The notes beneath the pieces are model-generated. The model had not been told where the DNA came from. It saw only the letters and a program-made list of their open reading frames with translations, and did not search any database. The position numbers were made by a program, and so were the translations under genes. Below are positions 45,846 to 57,248 of a stretch of DNA of 64,000 nt, piece after piece. This DNA is from Neopestalotiopsis rosae (taxonomy: Eukaryota > Ascomycota > Sordariomycetes > Amphisphaeriales > Sporocadaceae). Each line of letters starts with the position of its first letter. The stretch's first letter is position 1. The stretch covers positions 2,976,001-3,040,000 of the forward strand of contig JALGAS010000004.1 of the NCBI GenBank assembly GCA_023078685.1, written 5' to 3'.

Positions 45846-48842
45846 TTATGAGAGAGGCGTAGCGGCCGGCAAGACCACGACAGGCCCATCTCCCTTGACC
45901 AGACCCTCAATCTTGGGCATGAGCTCGGGGATGCGAAAGGGCTTGGAAATAGCGTCGTCCATGCCGGCCTCGCGGGCCTGGGCCACCTGCTCGCTGCGGG
46001 CGTTTGCGCTCACGGCCATGATGGGCACGTGGCTGACAATCTGCCCGGTGTCCTGGAGGTCGCGGATTGCCCGCGTGCACGTCAGGCCGTCCATGACGGG
46101 CATTTCTATATCCATGAGGATTACCGAGAGCTTTATAGCTTGCGGTCGTAGTGGTTCTTGCTGAGATGGAGAGAGCGGTTCTGTTGATGTCGGGTCTAGC
46201 AATGGCGGCGATTCGGGAGGGGATGTCGGGGCCTGCACGCCGTTCATCATCGTTACGGGCGGAGGAGCAGAGGCGCCCGAGGAAATAGGAGGAGAAGGTG
46301 GCGGTTCCGGTTTCCAGTACTCTGTCTTGCGCAGAAACTCGAGGACTTCCTTGCCGTGGTTGGCGACGTGAACCTCGCAACCCGCCTTGCGCAATTGTTG
46401 GGACAAGACCTTTTGCTATTTGCTCGAGTTAGTTGCTACAGGTTGGTTTGAAGAGGGAAAGACGGAGGAGGAACCTACGTTGACTAGGTTATCCTCCACA
46501 ATCAGGACAGAATATCTGGGCGCTTTTCCTATGCTCGCAGCCAATGCTTCTTGGCCCTCTTTTGGGTGGCCGTCCTTGCTCATTACTCTGGTGAGGGGAT
46601 AATCACGTAGCATGTCGAATTTTCCTGCCGGAGTCGGAGGTTCTGCTGTGCGCGTGGCCACGAAAAAGGCAAAAGTCGAGCCGACGTTTGGCTCAGATTG
46701 CACCCCAATGGCGCCGCCCTGGAGTTCGGTGAGTTTCTTGGAGATAAACAAGCCCAGTCCGCTGCCGCCGTAGCGGATATGTGTCCTCGGTGTCGCCTGT
46801 GAGAACCTTGTAAACAAATTCACCTGTTCGGCCGTACTCATGCCGCAACCTGTATCACGACACTGTATCCATATGTAGACCTGTCGACCGACCCCCCAGT
46901 CAACCTTGTCTAGGAGGCCGCTGATATCCGTCGTAACACTGGCAAAAGGTATGCCTCCGAAGCCATCAGAGGGCTTTGTGGTACTCGCACCCAAGACAAC
47001 TTCAATCTGGCGGCGTGGTCGGTCGCGTGTGAACTTGATGGCATTGGTCAACAGGTTGATGAGTACTTGAAGTACGCGACTCGGGTCCATCATGACATAT
47101 TGTGAGCCAGTTTCCTGTAGTGACGGGTCCTCGACATATTTGAGTTCAATCTCGTCCTTGTGGCACTCTAGCTCAAACATATGGACAGCCTCGGAAACGA
47201 TGCTTGTAGGGCTAACTCGGATGGGTGTAATTGCTAAAAGGTTGGAATCCATCTTGGATAATGTGAGCACGTCGTCTATAACGCGCTTTTGGTGGTTGGA
47301 GCATGATATAATGGTATGTAGCGAGTCTAGACAAACATTGATTTCGTTGTCGATTTGTTTCGTGACCGTGACCGAGTCCTCGTGCCGCCATTGCGCCGTG
47401 AGCGACGAAACGGACCTCAGCGAGTCAATGGTCGAGTCTGCACACTGGATAACCGCTGAAAGTGGATTGCGCATCTCGTGCGAGGTCATGTCGATGAAAT
47501 TCTCGTGCTTGTGTTTGGCATCAAGAGCCTCTTGCACCCGCGACTTTTGAATATCCTCTGCCCACTTGAAGCGCGAAATGTCCGTCATGGTGCCGAATAC
47601 GGAGACCACGTTGCCGTCTTGGTCGAGTTCAGGAAACGCTTGGCTCTCTATCCATGCTTGTCGGACATTGCCATCTCCAAGACCCCAGGTATGCCTCAAA
47701 CGGAAATGTGCCATGGTGCGCTGCTTCTCGTGAACGAGCTTCTCCCACTGTTCATCCACAATGCTCTGATCTTCCGGAAAGGCAACATAATTCCAATTGA
47801 TGTTTCTGTACTCCTTGGTAACGGGATGCCCCGTCAGTTCGAAGAAGCGATTATTGCAGTATGTCATTCGGCCTTGAGCGTCGCAGATATATATAGCAAT
47901 CGGTGCTAAAAGTGCAAATCGCGCAAACTTGCGCTCGCTCGCCCGTGCTCGTTCCAGTGCTTCCGCTCGTTGGAGCGCCTCCTCTTGCACCATCTTCTGG
48001 GCATTGATGTCGATCGTGTTTCCCGCGATACTCAGGAGGTTGCCATGATCATCCTGAATAGGCACACAAGCTGACAGGATCCATTGGAATTGGTCGATCT
48101 CGTCATCTCCGGCAGAGTCCCGGTAGTTTTTTCCTTTCCATCTCATCTCAAAGGTGACAGGAATTCCCTGGGCCAGTTTGTTCCATTGCGCAAGGACGAG
48201 AGCCGAATCTGCCGGATACACGAGGTCCATGAAAGAAAAGTCCGGTGGTGCTCCTCCCTCTGGGTGTAAGCTCAATCGGTACCACGACTCGTTGGCGTTT
48301 AGAAGCTGTCCCTGCGGGCTGTACTCAAAGGTGCCGACATCGCTCATCTCCATCATCTTGTAGAGGCTCGCTAGCCGTACGTCGGCAATGTTGACGCTCT
48401 CTAGGGCTCGAGTACTCGACGGAGGCAACGCGAAATAGCTCTCCTCGCCATCGCTGCCCTTTGCAATGCCGGTCGCCTGAACGCATTTCCAGTGGCCCTG
48501 AATCTTGAAAGCGGTCCATATTCTTCCGGCAAATTCATACTCTTCTCGCCAGTGCACCACCACCTGGGTCCAGGCTCGGAAATGCCTGCCCGCATCTGTC
48601 TCAGCCAACGTGTCGGCCTCAAAGTTTCCCTGTAGAAAGGCGACATTCCGAAATGACAATTCAAATAGCACGGGCCCAAACTCGTTAATGGGAACAAGAA
48701 AAGTCGGCCTGATATCTGCATCCAAAAAGGACGTCAGCGACGGCAACCGGGGGACGGCATTATAGAGGTCCACCGCATCACAGCTCTCAGCTCTCAAGGA
48801 GCTGACAGACATGGGCGGTTCGGGCCGGATGCTTCGCATCAC
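45846..48842 (-). CDS. hybrid histidine kinase with PAS sensor domains and receiver
   Basis: Cytosolic two-component sensor kinase that autophosphorylates a His and passes the phosphate to its own Asp. Exons 48842-46479 and 46415-45846; 977 residues. Order: N-terminal region, PAS (about 165-290) and second PAS (about 310-430, with YICDAQGRMTYCNNRFFELT), HisKA with the H-box FIDMTSHEMRNPLSAV (His455), HATPase with N-box LLTNAIKF, G1 DTGCGMS and G2 GGSGLGLFISKKL, then a receiver: VLIVEDNLVN, phospho-acceptor in VILMDIEMPVMDG (about Asp890), SANA and ISKPF. No membrane segment is present, so the sensed signal is likely internal (redox, light or metabolite). A Pro/Ser-rich insert of about 55 residues splits the receiver before the acceptor Asp. 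The intron removes 63 nt in the receiver. The exact fungal kinase group needs a tree. In-frame ATGs slightly downstream of 48842 are possible starts. Confidence 0.9.
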
Positions 48843-51058
48843 TCGAAAACGCCTAGATATGAAGTGGCAACAAGGACTTGCTCAGCAGACATGCTCCTGC
48901 GACCCCAACATTTGGAATGCAACAGGAGCAGCAGCAGCGGGTATGAAGATGAGATTGTGATAAAAAGAAAAAGAAATTCCGCCAAGGCAAAGCCACCACC
49001 AAGAAAAGTGAGGAGTAAGGAAAACAGGAGTAAAAAGTAATCACGAGTCGACGGTCCGGGGGTTTGGGTTCTTTGGGTCAGAGGAAAGCCACATGGACTA
49101 AAATGGCAGCGTCTGCTTGGGCTACCTGCTACCTAACCTTAGCTCCTTCTCTCGACCAAGGCAGATGGTAAGTGGTAGTAGTGGTAGTAGCAGTAGTAGT
49201 ATTAGTACCTAGATTATGTAGTGCGTAACTACATTGTGACATTCCGGCCAAGGTAGGTATGGGAATTTCCTTTAAAGTTTTACAGAGATATGCGATCTCT
49301 GTACTTAATCGGGGGGGGGGAGAGAGCACGTTTCGGGTGGCGCGCGCAGGGTCTCCCATTTTACTCTAGTCCCGCCCTGGAACATGGGATTCGTCTGACC
49401 ACGATCTGACTCGAAATCCAACACCCGCTCCGCCCGCACATTGGGAAGAAGAGGAACTGGAACTCGCCAGGGACGACAAGACACACACCGCAGGACACTT
49501 GTGAGAAGCTGGCTTAGACTGCGGCCAATTTGGTAAGCGGACCGACGCACACAGGTTTTTTCGCCCAGGCACTTTTTATCGACGATCGCATCGGCGGCTG
49601 CTGCTGGAAACTGCAAAGGCCAACCAAGCAAGCCAGCAAGCCCAGCAAGCCACAAGGTAATATGCCGACTAGGCCCAAGGCAGGCCGTGGGACAGGTCTA
49701 GTCTTGTCGCGAACTTGTGTGCCCCTAGTCTAAATGACATCATTAGCTTCGAGAATTAATAAACGGCAGATTTGCAAGCCAGGCGAGAGCCTGCCGAAGC
49801 TGTCTGCGTTATTGTTGTATTCGAGTATGTAGAGAATGGATATTGTTATATCTAGGCCGTGTATCATATCATATTGCTGTCTATAGGCGGGGTCGCATAT
49901 GCCGAGTACCAACAACACACTGGCCTCTCAGCGCCCGAGTCATCAGCCGAATCTACGATTTGGTGATCGGCCAATGTATTATTAGTCAGTAGGGGTTACC
50001 CAATCAGGTGGTACTGCAGCAGTCGTTCGTCTCGTGCTGATCCATTGACCTGGACAACACTGGAGTCCACCAGCCTAGGCCTGGACCTGCTTAAGTGCAC
50101 CAGGCACCTGGCACCTCTTGCCTCGTCGCCAAAATCCCATCGCGGCGCGTCTTTTCTGGGTGGCATCAACCAATTCTGGTAGACTTCATGTCTACTATTG
50201 ACCATGAATAAGAATTGTCTAGATAGACGAGGGTGACAGCAGTGGGCGTCTCGCGTGTCCAACTCATCAACAGCTCACAATTGTCAATACCCAGGGTCCA
50301 GCAACCTTTGCATGGATGTCTTTCTAGAATTGCGTGGGTACTTCAGAGGATTCCAGAGATCTGAGTGGGGCTATAACTGCGCCTAAAAGGGTAATCCGGA
50401 ATACTATATATGTGGTCGGATACTTGGATCTCTCCTCCAATAGTGCAAACCCATCGAGAATCGGTATGGGTATCACACGACAAATCGATGCCCTATTTGT
50501 CGTTGGTGATATCAATACCGTCGAGGCTCTAGCATGGCCTAAGGGAGATAACGGCGAGGATTCAGGTCAAAAACAAGATCTTTAATACCCTTTTTCTTCT
50601 AATAGCAAAAAAAACTATTTTCTTTTTTTCCTTTTATTCTCTTTTAATCTGGTATTGTTTTTATTATTTTTTAGGAAAGAAAAAAAAAAAGAAGAAAAGT
50701 CCCACTACGGCGCCCGCGCGAGTCGATTCGCGATGTGCCGCCACGCTTATGCGCACATCCGAGAAAACGACCCCCACGATATAACATCTTAATTGCCATA
50801 AACCACTTCAGGCTCGCTAATATCCAGATGGACAAGACGCTTATATACACGGAAATAGTTCAGGAAATAAGCGAAGGAGTAAAGCATGCGGAGACTTTTC
50901 CTAGTTCAGTTCACCTAGATATATTAATTTTCAAGACCGAGATCGAAATGTCCTCAACGCTGTGGCCTCCCATGGTCCACCTGCTGATGTTCAGTCCCGC
51001 TTGCTCATTCGGAAATGAGTCTCTCGCTCGCCAAAGTCATGGTCGAGGATCTTGTACT
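48843..51058. other. intergenic region, histidine kinase promoter and AT-rich tract
   Basis: This 2.2 kb region has no supported gene. It contains a (GTA)n-like microsatellite at 49171-49205, a G run near 49311-49320, and an AT-rich tract at 50580-50700 with long A and T runs. The 83-codon ORF at 50334-50585 has no features I recognise. The tract at 50330-50760 changes composition abruptly and could be a decayed element. Confidence 0.4.
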
Positions 51059-52879
51059 TTATCGTCGAATGTAGATTCCTCCACGGCCATGTGCCTTATC
51101 AATCATTGCGGCACTGTTGCTCCGAACTCCAACGAGATGTAGTGGGATACTATCGACTCTCTTTTGTACCTCAGTCCTTGCTACAACATACTTTTCGGCC
51201 AACGATTGTGTCGACTTCTTAGACTTCAATTTCTCCATCGTCGCTTGTGATGCCCAGGACTCACGACTTAAGCTAGCCAGCGCGATCTCAATGTCACGAG
51301 CTGCCATGTCGGCGGAAAGGTTGACCTGTCGGGATCGGTCAGGTAGCGGTGCTGGATGTAAATAGCCCATGATGACGCTCTTGATTCTCCCACCAACAAA
51401 AACGACCTCGCCAAAGTCATGGATCATATGTACAGTAGCGACATTGCCGCCGGCAATGTTTGGTGATGCATACGGGGGAACGGCGACGGTAATGATGGCT
51501 TCGTGCCAGTCCTGTGAAACATTTCCCATGATCCTCGTAGGCTCGACTCGCGCCCAGCCAAAATACACTCCATTCAGTCGAAGCAGAAGATCGCTAGAGA
51601 CGCCCCTGAGGTTGGCGGTAGGCAGTCCCAATTGAGCTCGACTCTGACCAGTTCCTGTTTCAACGGTTCCAGTCAATTTGATGGGAAACGGCTTCTCGGG
51701 TCCAGAGTCTGGACCAACGACTTCAGGGGGAGCATCGGATAGCAGAGCATCATGAAATGGCTCATAAGAGACATCTCGAGCTTTATCGAAACCCTGCTCC
51801 AACGAATTGAATTTATCTTGCAAGCCAGACTTGGCATAGGCAATATGTTCGGCCCGTTCGGCTATAAAGCCTGGTTTGTATTTGTTTGTGATCTTCGAAA
51901 CGCCATTATCGACGATGGCCCTGGCTGGTCCAATGTATTTATTCGCCATTGTGGTGCCAACAACGGATGCTACCTTGAGGCCAGCCTCAATGGGTAGGGA
52001 TGAAAGACTGGCACCACGAAATATGCTGACGTCGGTGGATGTGCTCGCGATACGGAACACGGGGCTTGGACATAGTACTTTCTTACGACTTTCTCCAGTG
52101 CAGAGAACAAGTCGAAGATAGCCATCGGATGCCGCAGCTGGGACACGAATCACACAAGTTTCGCGAGCCATGTGGCGGGACCCTTTCTTTAGGAATTTCT
52201 TTATGTCTCGTTGATGGGCACGTTCATCCGCTTCCGGGACGTCGGTTGGCATGGCTTCAAAGATGGGGGTCACATCGATCCAGTTGGCTGAAGTCCCCAG
52301 AAGGGTACTCACATTCATGCCCAAGTTGCCGGAAAAGCCCTTGCGTTGAAGCCATAGCGAGCGGCCTTGTGGAAGTTCTATATCCGAGAAGATGGTGATT
52401 GTGACGCTTGTTGAAGGGCCCTTGTAATAAACAATCGCTGAGGAGTGCCGCAGGATGCTGTAGTGCTTTGTAGTCTCTGCTGGCCGCGATATCAGACCGC
52501 CAGCAAAGTAGACCGTCTCATCAAAGGCAGTCTTCCAGAATGACTTGGAGGCACTGGGTTCGTCGGGAATGGTAGTCTCCGTTCTCGTGATTGTATCTGA
52601 TGACGGTGATATGCTGGAAACAATGGGAAGAGTGTTGGGTCGATAGGGCATTACTGGCCGGGACACCAATGTCAACTCATTCGCCGTCCCAACTGAGTTG
52701 TTCCGAGTTTCAGTCTCGTCCTTGGCGTCATAGTAATCATCGAGAAGATCGTCAAGGGCATCTTGAGACGACAGATCATCTTCCTTCCCCTTCTCTTGTA
52801 CCTGCACCTGTGGCAGAGGCTTGCGCTTGATATTCTCCTGGTAATAGCTGGAGCTCATGGTTGAGCCATACTGGAACAC
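51059..52879 (-). CDS. riboflavin-kinase-fold protein with long N-terminal extension
   Basis: Single-exon ORF of 606 residues. The last 210 residues resemble riboflavin kinase: GTVETGTGQSRAQLGLPTAN (404-423, including the PTAN metal/nucleotide motif), NGVYFGWARV, a TVHMIHDF strand and VIMGYLHPAP. The first 390 residues are a fungal extension: a low-complexity segment, then a beta-rich region (FWKTAFDETVYFAGGLISRPAETTKHYSIL onward, quoted here only by its start and end) and a helical part. In known kinases the strand reads ExHIxH with a catalytic Glu; here the aligned residue appears to be Thr, so activity is doubtful. It may be a flavin-binding or degenerate paralog, with the true enzyme elsewhere. 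ATG at 52858 is an alternative start. It is divergent from ATG17 over 810 bp. Confidence 0.75.
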   Translation of the reverse strand: MFQYGSTMSSSYYQENIKRKPLPQVQVQEKGKEDDLSSQDALDDLLDDYYDAKDETETRNNSVGTANELTLVSRPVMPYRPNTLPIVSSISPSSDTITRTETTIPDEPSASKSFWKTAFDETVYFAGGLISRPAETTKHYSILRHSSAIVYYKGPSTSVTITIFSDIELPQGRSLWLQRKGFSGNLGMNVSTLLGTSANWIDVTPIFEAMPTDVPEADERAHQRDIKKFLKKGSRHMARETCVIRVPAAASDGYLRLVLCTGESRKKVLCPSPVFRIASTSTDVSIFRGASLSSLPIEAGLKVASVVGTTMANKYIGPARAIVDNGVSKITNKYKPGFIAERAEHIAYAKSGLQDKFNSLEQGFDKARDVSYEPFHDALLSDAPPEVVGPDSGPEKPFPIKLTGTVETGTGQSRAQLGLPTANLRGVSSDLLLRLNGVYFGWARVEPTRIMGNVSQDWHEAIITVAVPPYASPNIAGGNVATVHMIHDFGEVVFVGGRIKSVIMGYLHPAPLPDRSRQVNLSADMAARDIEIALASLSRESWASQATMEKLKSKKSTQSLAEKYVVARTEVQKRVDSIPLHLVGVRSNSAAMIDKAHGRGGIYIRR

Positions 52880-53689
52880 AATGCTCCAGTTGTAACAAGT
52901 GGTAGCCTTGTGTGGTAAAGTTGATTATCTTCGCTGACTTGGGGGATGTGGAACGCGCGGCAGCTTGCTTGCAATGTCTAATCTGCTTGTCACAGTTCAG
53001 ATGATAAGAGCTTTAAAGAGAACATTTCGAGATGCAGAAGACAGACAAAATATATTCTACATCGGATGAAGGATTCCCAGAATTCAAGAGATTCGAGTCT
53101 CCTTTGTTCAGGGTAATAAGGTCCCATTGCCCAGCCAATTCATCAAAGTCTCCACATTATGGCCATTCCAGGTCTCACTTGGCGGTTCATTAGCGGGCTT
53201 GGAGATGCCTGCAAGCCTGTCAAACCTGTCTGGGGGAGACCTAACTGTACGTAGCTGATAGCGTTACAAAATCCCGCCCTGCCCGCCAAATCCGCCCTCG
53301 AGCCCCTGATAAGGCATTGCCAATCGGGCGTTTTAGCGCCGTGCTTTACCGTTCCTGGCCGATCTGCCTGCAAGGTAGCTGCTACCTAGAGGGTATGGAG
53401 TAGCTCGTAGTCACTGCGCATGTGAGCGTTACGAGGGTGCAGTGCTGCATTTGAGCTCCGAGCTTCCAGCATGCATACATTGGCGTCGACATTGTTTGTT
53501 TCTTCTCCTCCTCTCCTTCTTTTCACTCTCGACATCCATCGAGTGCTAGAACTTATCGTCCTCCAGATCATCGGGCTGTAACAATGTAGTATGTTGGGCG
53601 CCTGTCGCAAATAACAACAACGTCGTCACCACCACCATCATCATCATCATCCTGGAAACTTCAACAGTACTCCTACATTCTTCGTCACC
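52880..53689. promoter_or_regulatory. divergent promoter, riboflavin-kinase-fold gene / ATG17
   Basis: This 810 bp region separates two divergent genes and should hold both promoters. It contains the word CTGCTACCTA at 53379-53388 and an ACC/ATC microsatellite at 53628-53651 just before the ATG17 start. No coding sequence is seen. Confidence 0.4.
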
Positions 53690-55273
53690 ATGGCTTCTCG
53701 AGGGTCCTCAGCCTCGTCTTCACCCCAACACTCCCGTCCGTCCTCCCATCATGGCCATCTCGACGATTCGTACGATATCCCCGTCGAGACTCTTGTCCAG
53801 CATCTTTTAGAAGCAAAGAAATCGCTATCGTCCATGGCCCATGTTCTGCGAGCCAATGAGATTGTAACTGCAGCTCGTCAGGCCCATGAAGAGTCGGTGA
53901 TCCTAGGAGCTCAAGCCCAGTTCTTGCGACGAGGTATAAACGACCAAATTAGATTGTTGTTGAGAGCTCGTCGTAGTATGACGAAGACCTACGACAGCGG
54001 AAAGCGAGGATTCAAACGAGTGATCAAGAGCCTCGATGCCGCCAATGAACAACTAGAGACCACCATGGACGTACTGCGCGACCGAATTGTCGAAAGCGCC
54101 TTTAGACCCAAAGGAGAAGAAAGGAGGAATTTGCTAGATTTTGTTGATGTAGCACAAGTCGAAACGATGACCAGTACACTAAAGGATAACATCGTCGCTT
54201 TACAGGTGAGTTTTGTGTACATGCAATGATCCTCCAGTATCCACGCTGACCAGATCGTCCTGAAGAGTACTCAGACATCATTTGATGGCGATCTGCTACG
54301 TTTCGATGACGACCTTCGAGCTCTCAACAAGACCATAGCTGCTGCGCCCTCACCGCCGTCTCCGTCCGCTTCGAACTCCCACCAACCAGTCCCGCATCTT
54401 CTAGCCTCGCTGATGGAGAGCTCTCACGACATGGCCGAACTCCTTGCGTCTCTGACGAAACACTTTGATCTGTGCGTCACTGCAGTAAGGACGACCGAGG
54501 GCGGAGCGGCCTTGGCGCGACGAAAAGCCGCTGAAGCCTCACAAGCCCAGGGCGACGGTAACAACGTATCAATCTCTGGCGTAATTGCTGAACAAGAGTC
54601 CCATATGGCTGAGCTGGATCCAATCTCTCCAGAAGAACGCATGGAAATGCTGCAAGTCGTGGCACAAGACGCCTCCGAGGTAGCCGACGTGGTGCAGGAG
54701 ATCTATGAGCGCCTCGCCAATATGGAGGACGAATATCATTACTTGGTAGAACAGACGAACCAGGTTGCCGCTGCGTACACGACCACGCTCGATGCTTTTC
54801 AAGTGTTGGAGGACATAAGCACGAGATTCCGCAGCTATATAGCTGCCGAAACCGAATTCCGCGATCGCTGGGTCGCTGAGCACGAAAGCATAGGTGCCAA
54901 AATGGATGAAATGGAACAACTCAGACTCTTCTATGAAAACTACGCTGGCTCCTACGATAGCTTACTGCTGGAGGTAGAGAGGCGAAGAGCTCAGGAAGAG
55001 AGAGTTTTGAACATTTGGCGCAAGGCAAAGGAGAGTGTAGACAGGATCATCGATGCTGACGAGAAGCAGCGAGAGAACTTCCGTCACGAGATTGCCGAGT
55101 ACATACCGACCGATCTCTGGCCCGGCATGGACGACCCCATCAGGCGTTGGGACGTGATTCCGGCTCAACGCGATTTGACGGGCGAGGACGCACAAGGCAG
55201 CACACCAACGCTTGACAAGAGCGTTGTACAAGCAGCAGCTTCGAGGCTTGGTCGCATGCAAGGAGATCGGTAA
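53690..55273 (+). CDS. ATG17: autophagy-related protein 17 (Atg17)
   Basis: Scaffold of the Atg1 kinase complex at the phagophore assembly site, which tethers vesicles during starvation-induced autophagy. Exons 53690-54205 and 54254-55273; 511 residues. The protein is almost wholly helical with several coiled-coil stretches, as expected. Seen: the early LVQHLLEAKKSLSSM segment, AHEESVILGAQAQFLRRG, LLRARRSMTKTYDSGKRGFK, a central MAELLASLTKHFDLCVTAVR, and a C-terminal ENFRHEIAEYIPTDLWPGM, the conserved FxxxxxxYLPxDLWPGL-type box near the end. The start ATG lies in a CACCATGG context. A 48 nt intron is removed. A low-complexity Pro/Ser segment follows the junction. This is a housekeeping gene of stable identity. 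Confidence 0.9.
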
Positions 55274-55680
55274 TGATCATCATGGTAATTGGCGTTTTGC
55301 TTTATTCCTGGTAGCGTGATTACGGTAGCGATGTGTTCCAGTCACATCTTGATTCCGTGGCTTTGGCGTTCCGGTGCTACATAGGGCCACTTGATTTAAT
55401 CTGCTTGAATTTCCTCCGAGTGAAGACGACCAATATATTTTTTTTAAACAGCGTGACGGGCAATAGTCCTTTCATTTGGCTTGTGAGTAGTGAATTATGT
55501 TAAACTCTCCAGTGTTCCATCACCTTTAGTAACAACAAATATGTTGGATCCCACAAGAGCCATGGAAGCGGAGTCGAGCCCTGCCTCCCCACAAAGGATG
55601 ATTCCTAAAATTTAGCTAACATAATTGACGATAAGGAAAACCGTCAACATCCAATCACAGGAAATATGATCAGGATATCA
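55274..55680. other. spacer between ATG17 and tRNA-Asp
   Basis: This 407 bp stretch holds the ATG17 3' UTR and the upstream flank of the tRNA gene. A T run lies near 55438-55446. No gene is seen. Confidence 0.4.
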
Positions 55681-55770
55681 TCTCGATTAGTATAGTGGTC
55701 AGTATGCCAGCTTGTCAATGAATCAACGTTCAACTCGCTGGAGACCGGGGTTCAATTCCCCGATCGAGAG
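55681..55770 (+). tRNA. tRNA-Asp (GTC), with an 18 nt intron
   Basis: The acceptor stem TCTCGAT (55681-55687) pairs perfectly with ATCGAGA (55763-55769), followed by discriminator G. The D arm reads TTAGTATAGTGGTCAGTA, typical of Asp. The anticodon stem CCAGC (55707-55711) pairs with GCTGG (55737-55741). The loop carries GTC (55714-55716), and an intron of about 18 nt (55718-55735) sits one base after the anticodon, the standard position. The T arm is CGGGG-TTCAATT-CCCCG with a good B box. Confidence 0.9.
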
Positions 55771-56080
55771 ATTATTTTGCCTCTTGTGGGTTCTGTAACA
55801 TCCTTTTTTGCCCTTTTTACACTTTGGAGTGTGCTCTCATGTTGGTTCCAATCACGACATATTCAATCATCTGTTTCTTGCTACTTGCACATCCAGGCTC
55901 CTCGTACGCACAGGATGATACATGTCAAATACACTAGGTAACGGCACTCTGGCCTTCTAGTTGTTGGACCACCGATGAGAAAGAGGGTCGCGGTATGACA
56001 TGATATCCATCATTATCTTTATTCCGTATATATCAAAGCCCATTCATATCCAGACACTCTTCGGATCCAAACCCTTGCTT

Positions 56081-56379
56081 CTATGCCCAGTCACACGGCG
56101 CGCCATCGCAGTAAGGGACATTGTCAATGCACTCTCCAGAGTCACCCGTCTCGTCCGAGCACCAATACCCGGCGCAGCAGTGGCCGCTGCAGTGACAGCG
56201 CGCTTGAAGTGGATGCTGTTCGTAGGGTGAAGGATTATCAATCAGTCTTGTGTTTCATTTGTGGTGAGAGAGCTTTAGTGTTGGAGGAGACCTACGAGTG
56301 GTGAGACTGGTGTCATTGCTGCGGCATTCACACTGGCAACCGTGAGGAATAGAGCAGAGAGGGCGGTGACAATCTTCAT
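56081..56379 (-). CDS. small secreted cysteine-rich protein, 72 residues
   Basis: Two short exons, 56379-56296 and 56215-56081, separated by an 80 nt intron. Exon 1 encodes a clear signal peptide: basic start MKIV, hydrophobic core TALSALFLTVA, small residues SVNAAA for cleavage. Exon 2 gives a compact mature domain of about 44 residues with eight cysteines in the pattern C-x-C-x3-CC-x4-C-x8-C-x6-C-x4-C, ending WA. Four disulfides are likely. Small size, secretion and Cys density are those of fungal candidate effectors or antimicrobial peptides; I recognise no named family. The splice choice (CTC then GTAGGT; acceptor GAACAG) keeps phase 0. It is too short and split to appear as one ORF, so automated annotation may have missed it. 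Confidence 0.65.
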
Positions 56380-57248
56380 TGTGATTTGAATCGCTTGTAC
56401 GAGTTCTTGTATAGATCTGAATCGCAAATTTCCGATAGAGAAGACGTGAATAGCAATGGTAAAACCCTCTGTCGTTTCCGTTGATACAAATCAATATATA
56501 TACACACATTCGGCAGACTGCAAAGGCTGACTGCGGATGTAAAGGAATCAGTCTTACGAAGGTCTGGTCTCCAATGAACTCATGATAGTAGTGGCAGAAC
56601 AATTCAAGGCTAATGGCGCCTGTAATAAGGCCAAGATGCTCCTGTCAGACTCCTTTGGATCTTGGCAGTCCAATTGTCAATATGTATTCATACCAAATCT
56701 TAGAGCCTTGTTTCTTGGCGTCTTATATATCGTATATCTGTGCTTCTAGTGTCTTGTCCGGATCTTACATCCGGAACTCTTAACAGTCAACCCAACGATA
56801 CGTTTCTTGGCCGAACTTGGCCCAAGCTATTTGGTTGTTGCGAACTATAACCCGTCAACAATCACATCCCTATTTGGATCGCCAAGAAGCCAGATACAGT
56901 AATCATCACTAACAACACTTATTTCTCACCTTCTGGGTTCTTGGCATGGAGCGACGCGAATTGGCAACTTGCAATGGTCGAGAGTTATGTCTCAATGCTT
57001 GTCACATATAATATGCGAGATCTCTGCAGTCAAATCAAAGGAGGTTGGCAATGTCCTATTGACTGTCACTTTCTCCTCGGGACGTTACTGGCCTCGTATA
57101 TCGCACAGTAGACAGCTCTTGGTTCATGGAATAACCACTAATATGCTCAGCATAGACCCACATCATCATCGACGAGGTAACTTGAGCATTTCTCGCAAGT
57201 CACAAAATAGATGTCGTAGATTACTCCAAGGCAACCATAGCATATGCC
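56380..57248. other. intergenic region upstream of the secreted protein gene
   Basis: This 869 bp region holds the promoter of the small secreted protein and the 3' flank of the HET pseudogene. It is AT-rich and otherwise featureless to me. Confidence 0.4.

Noticed and set aside
50334..50585. 83-codon ORF before an AT-rich tract, considered as a transposon remnant
   Set aside because: No terminal repeats, target-site duplication or recognisable transposase residues could be found.
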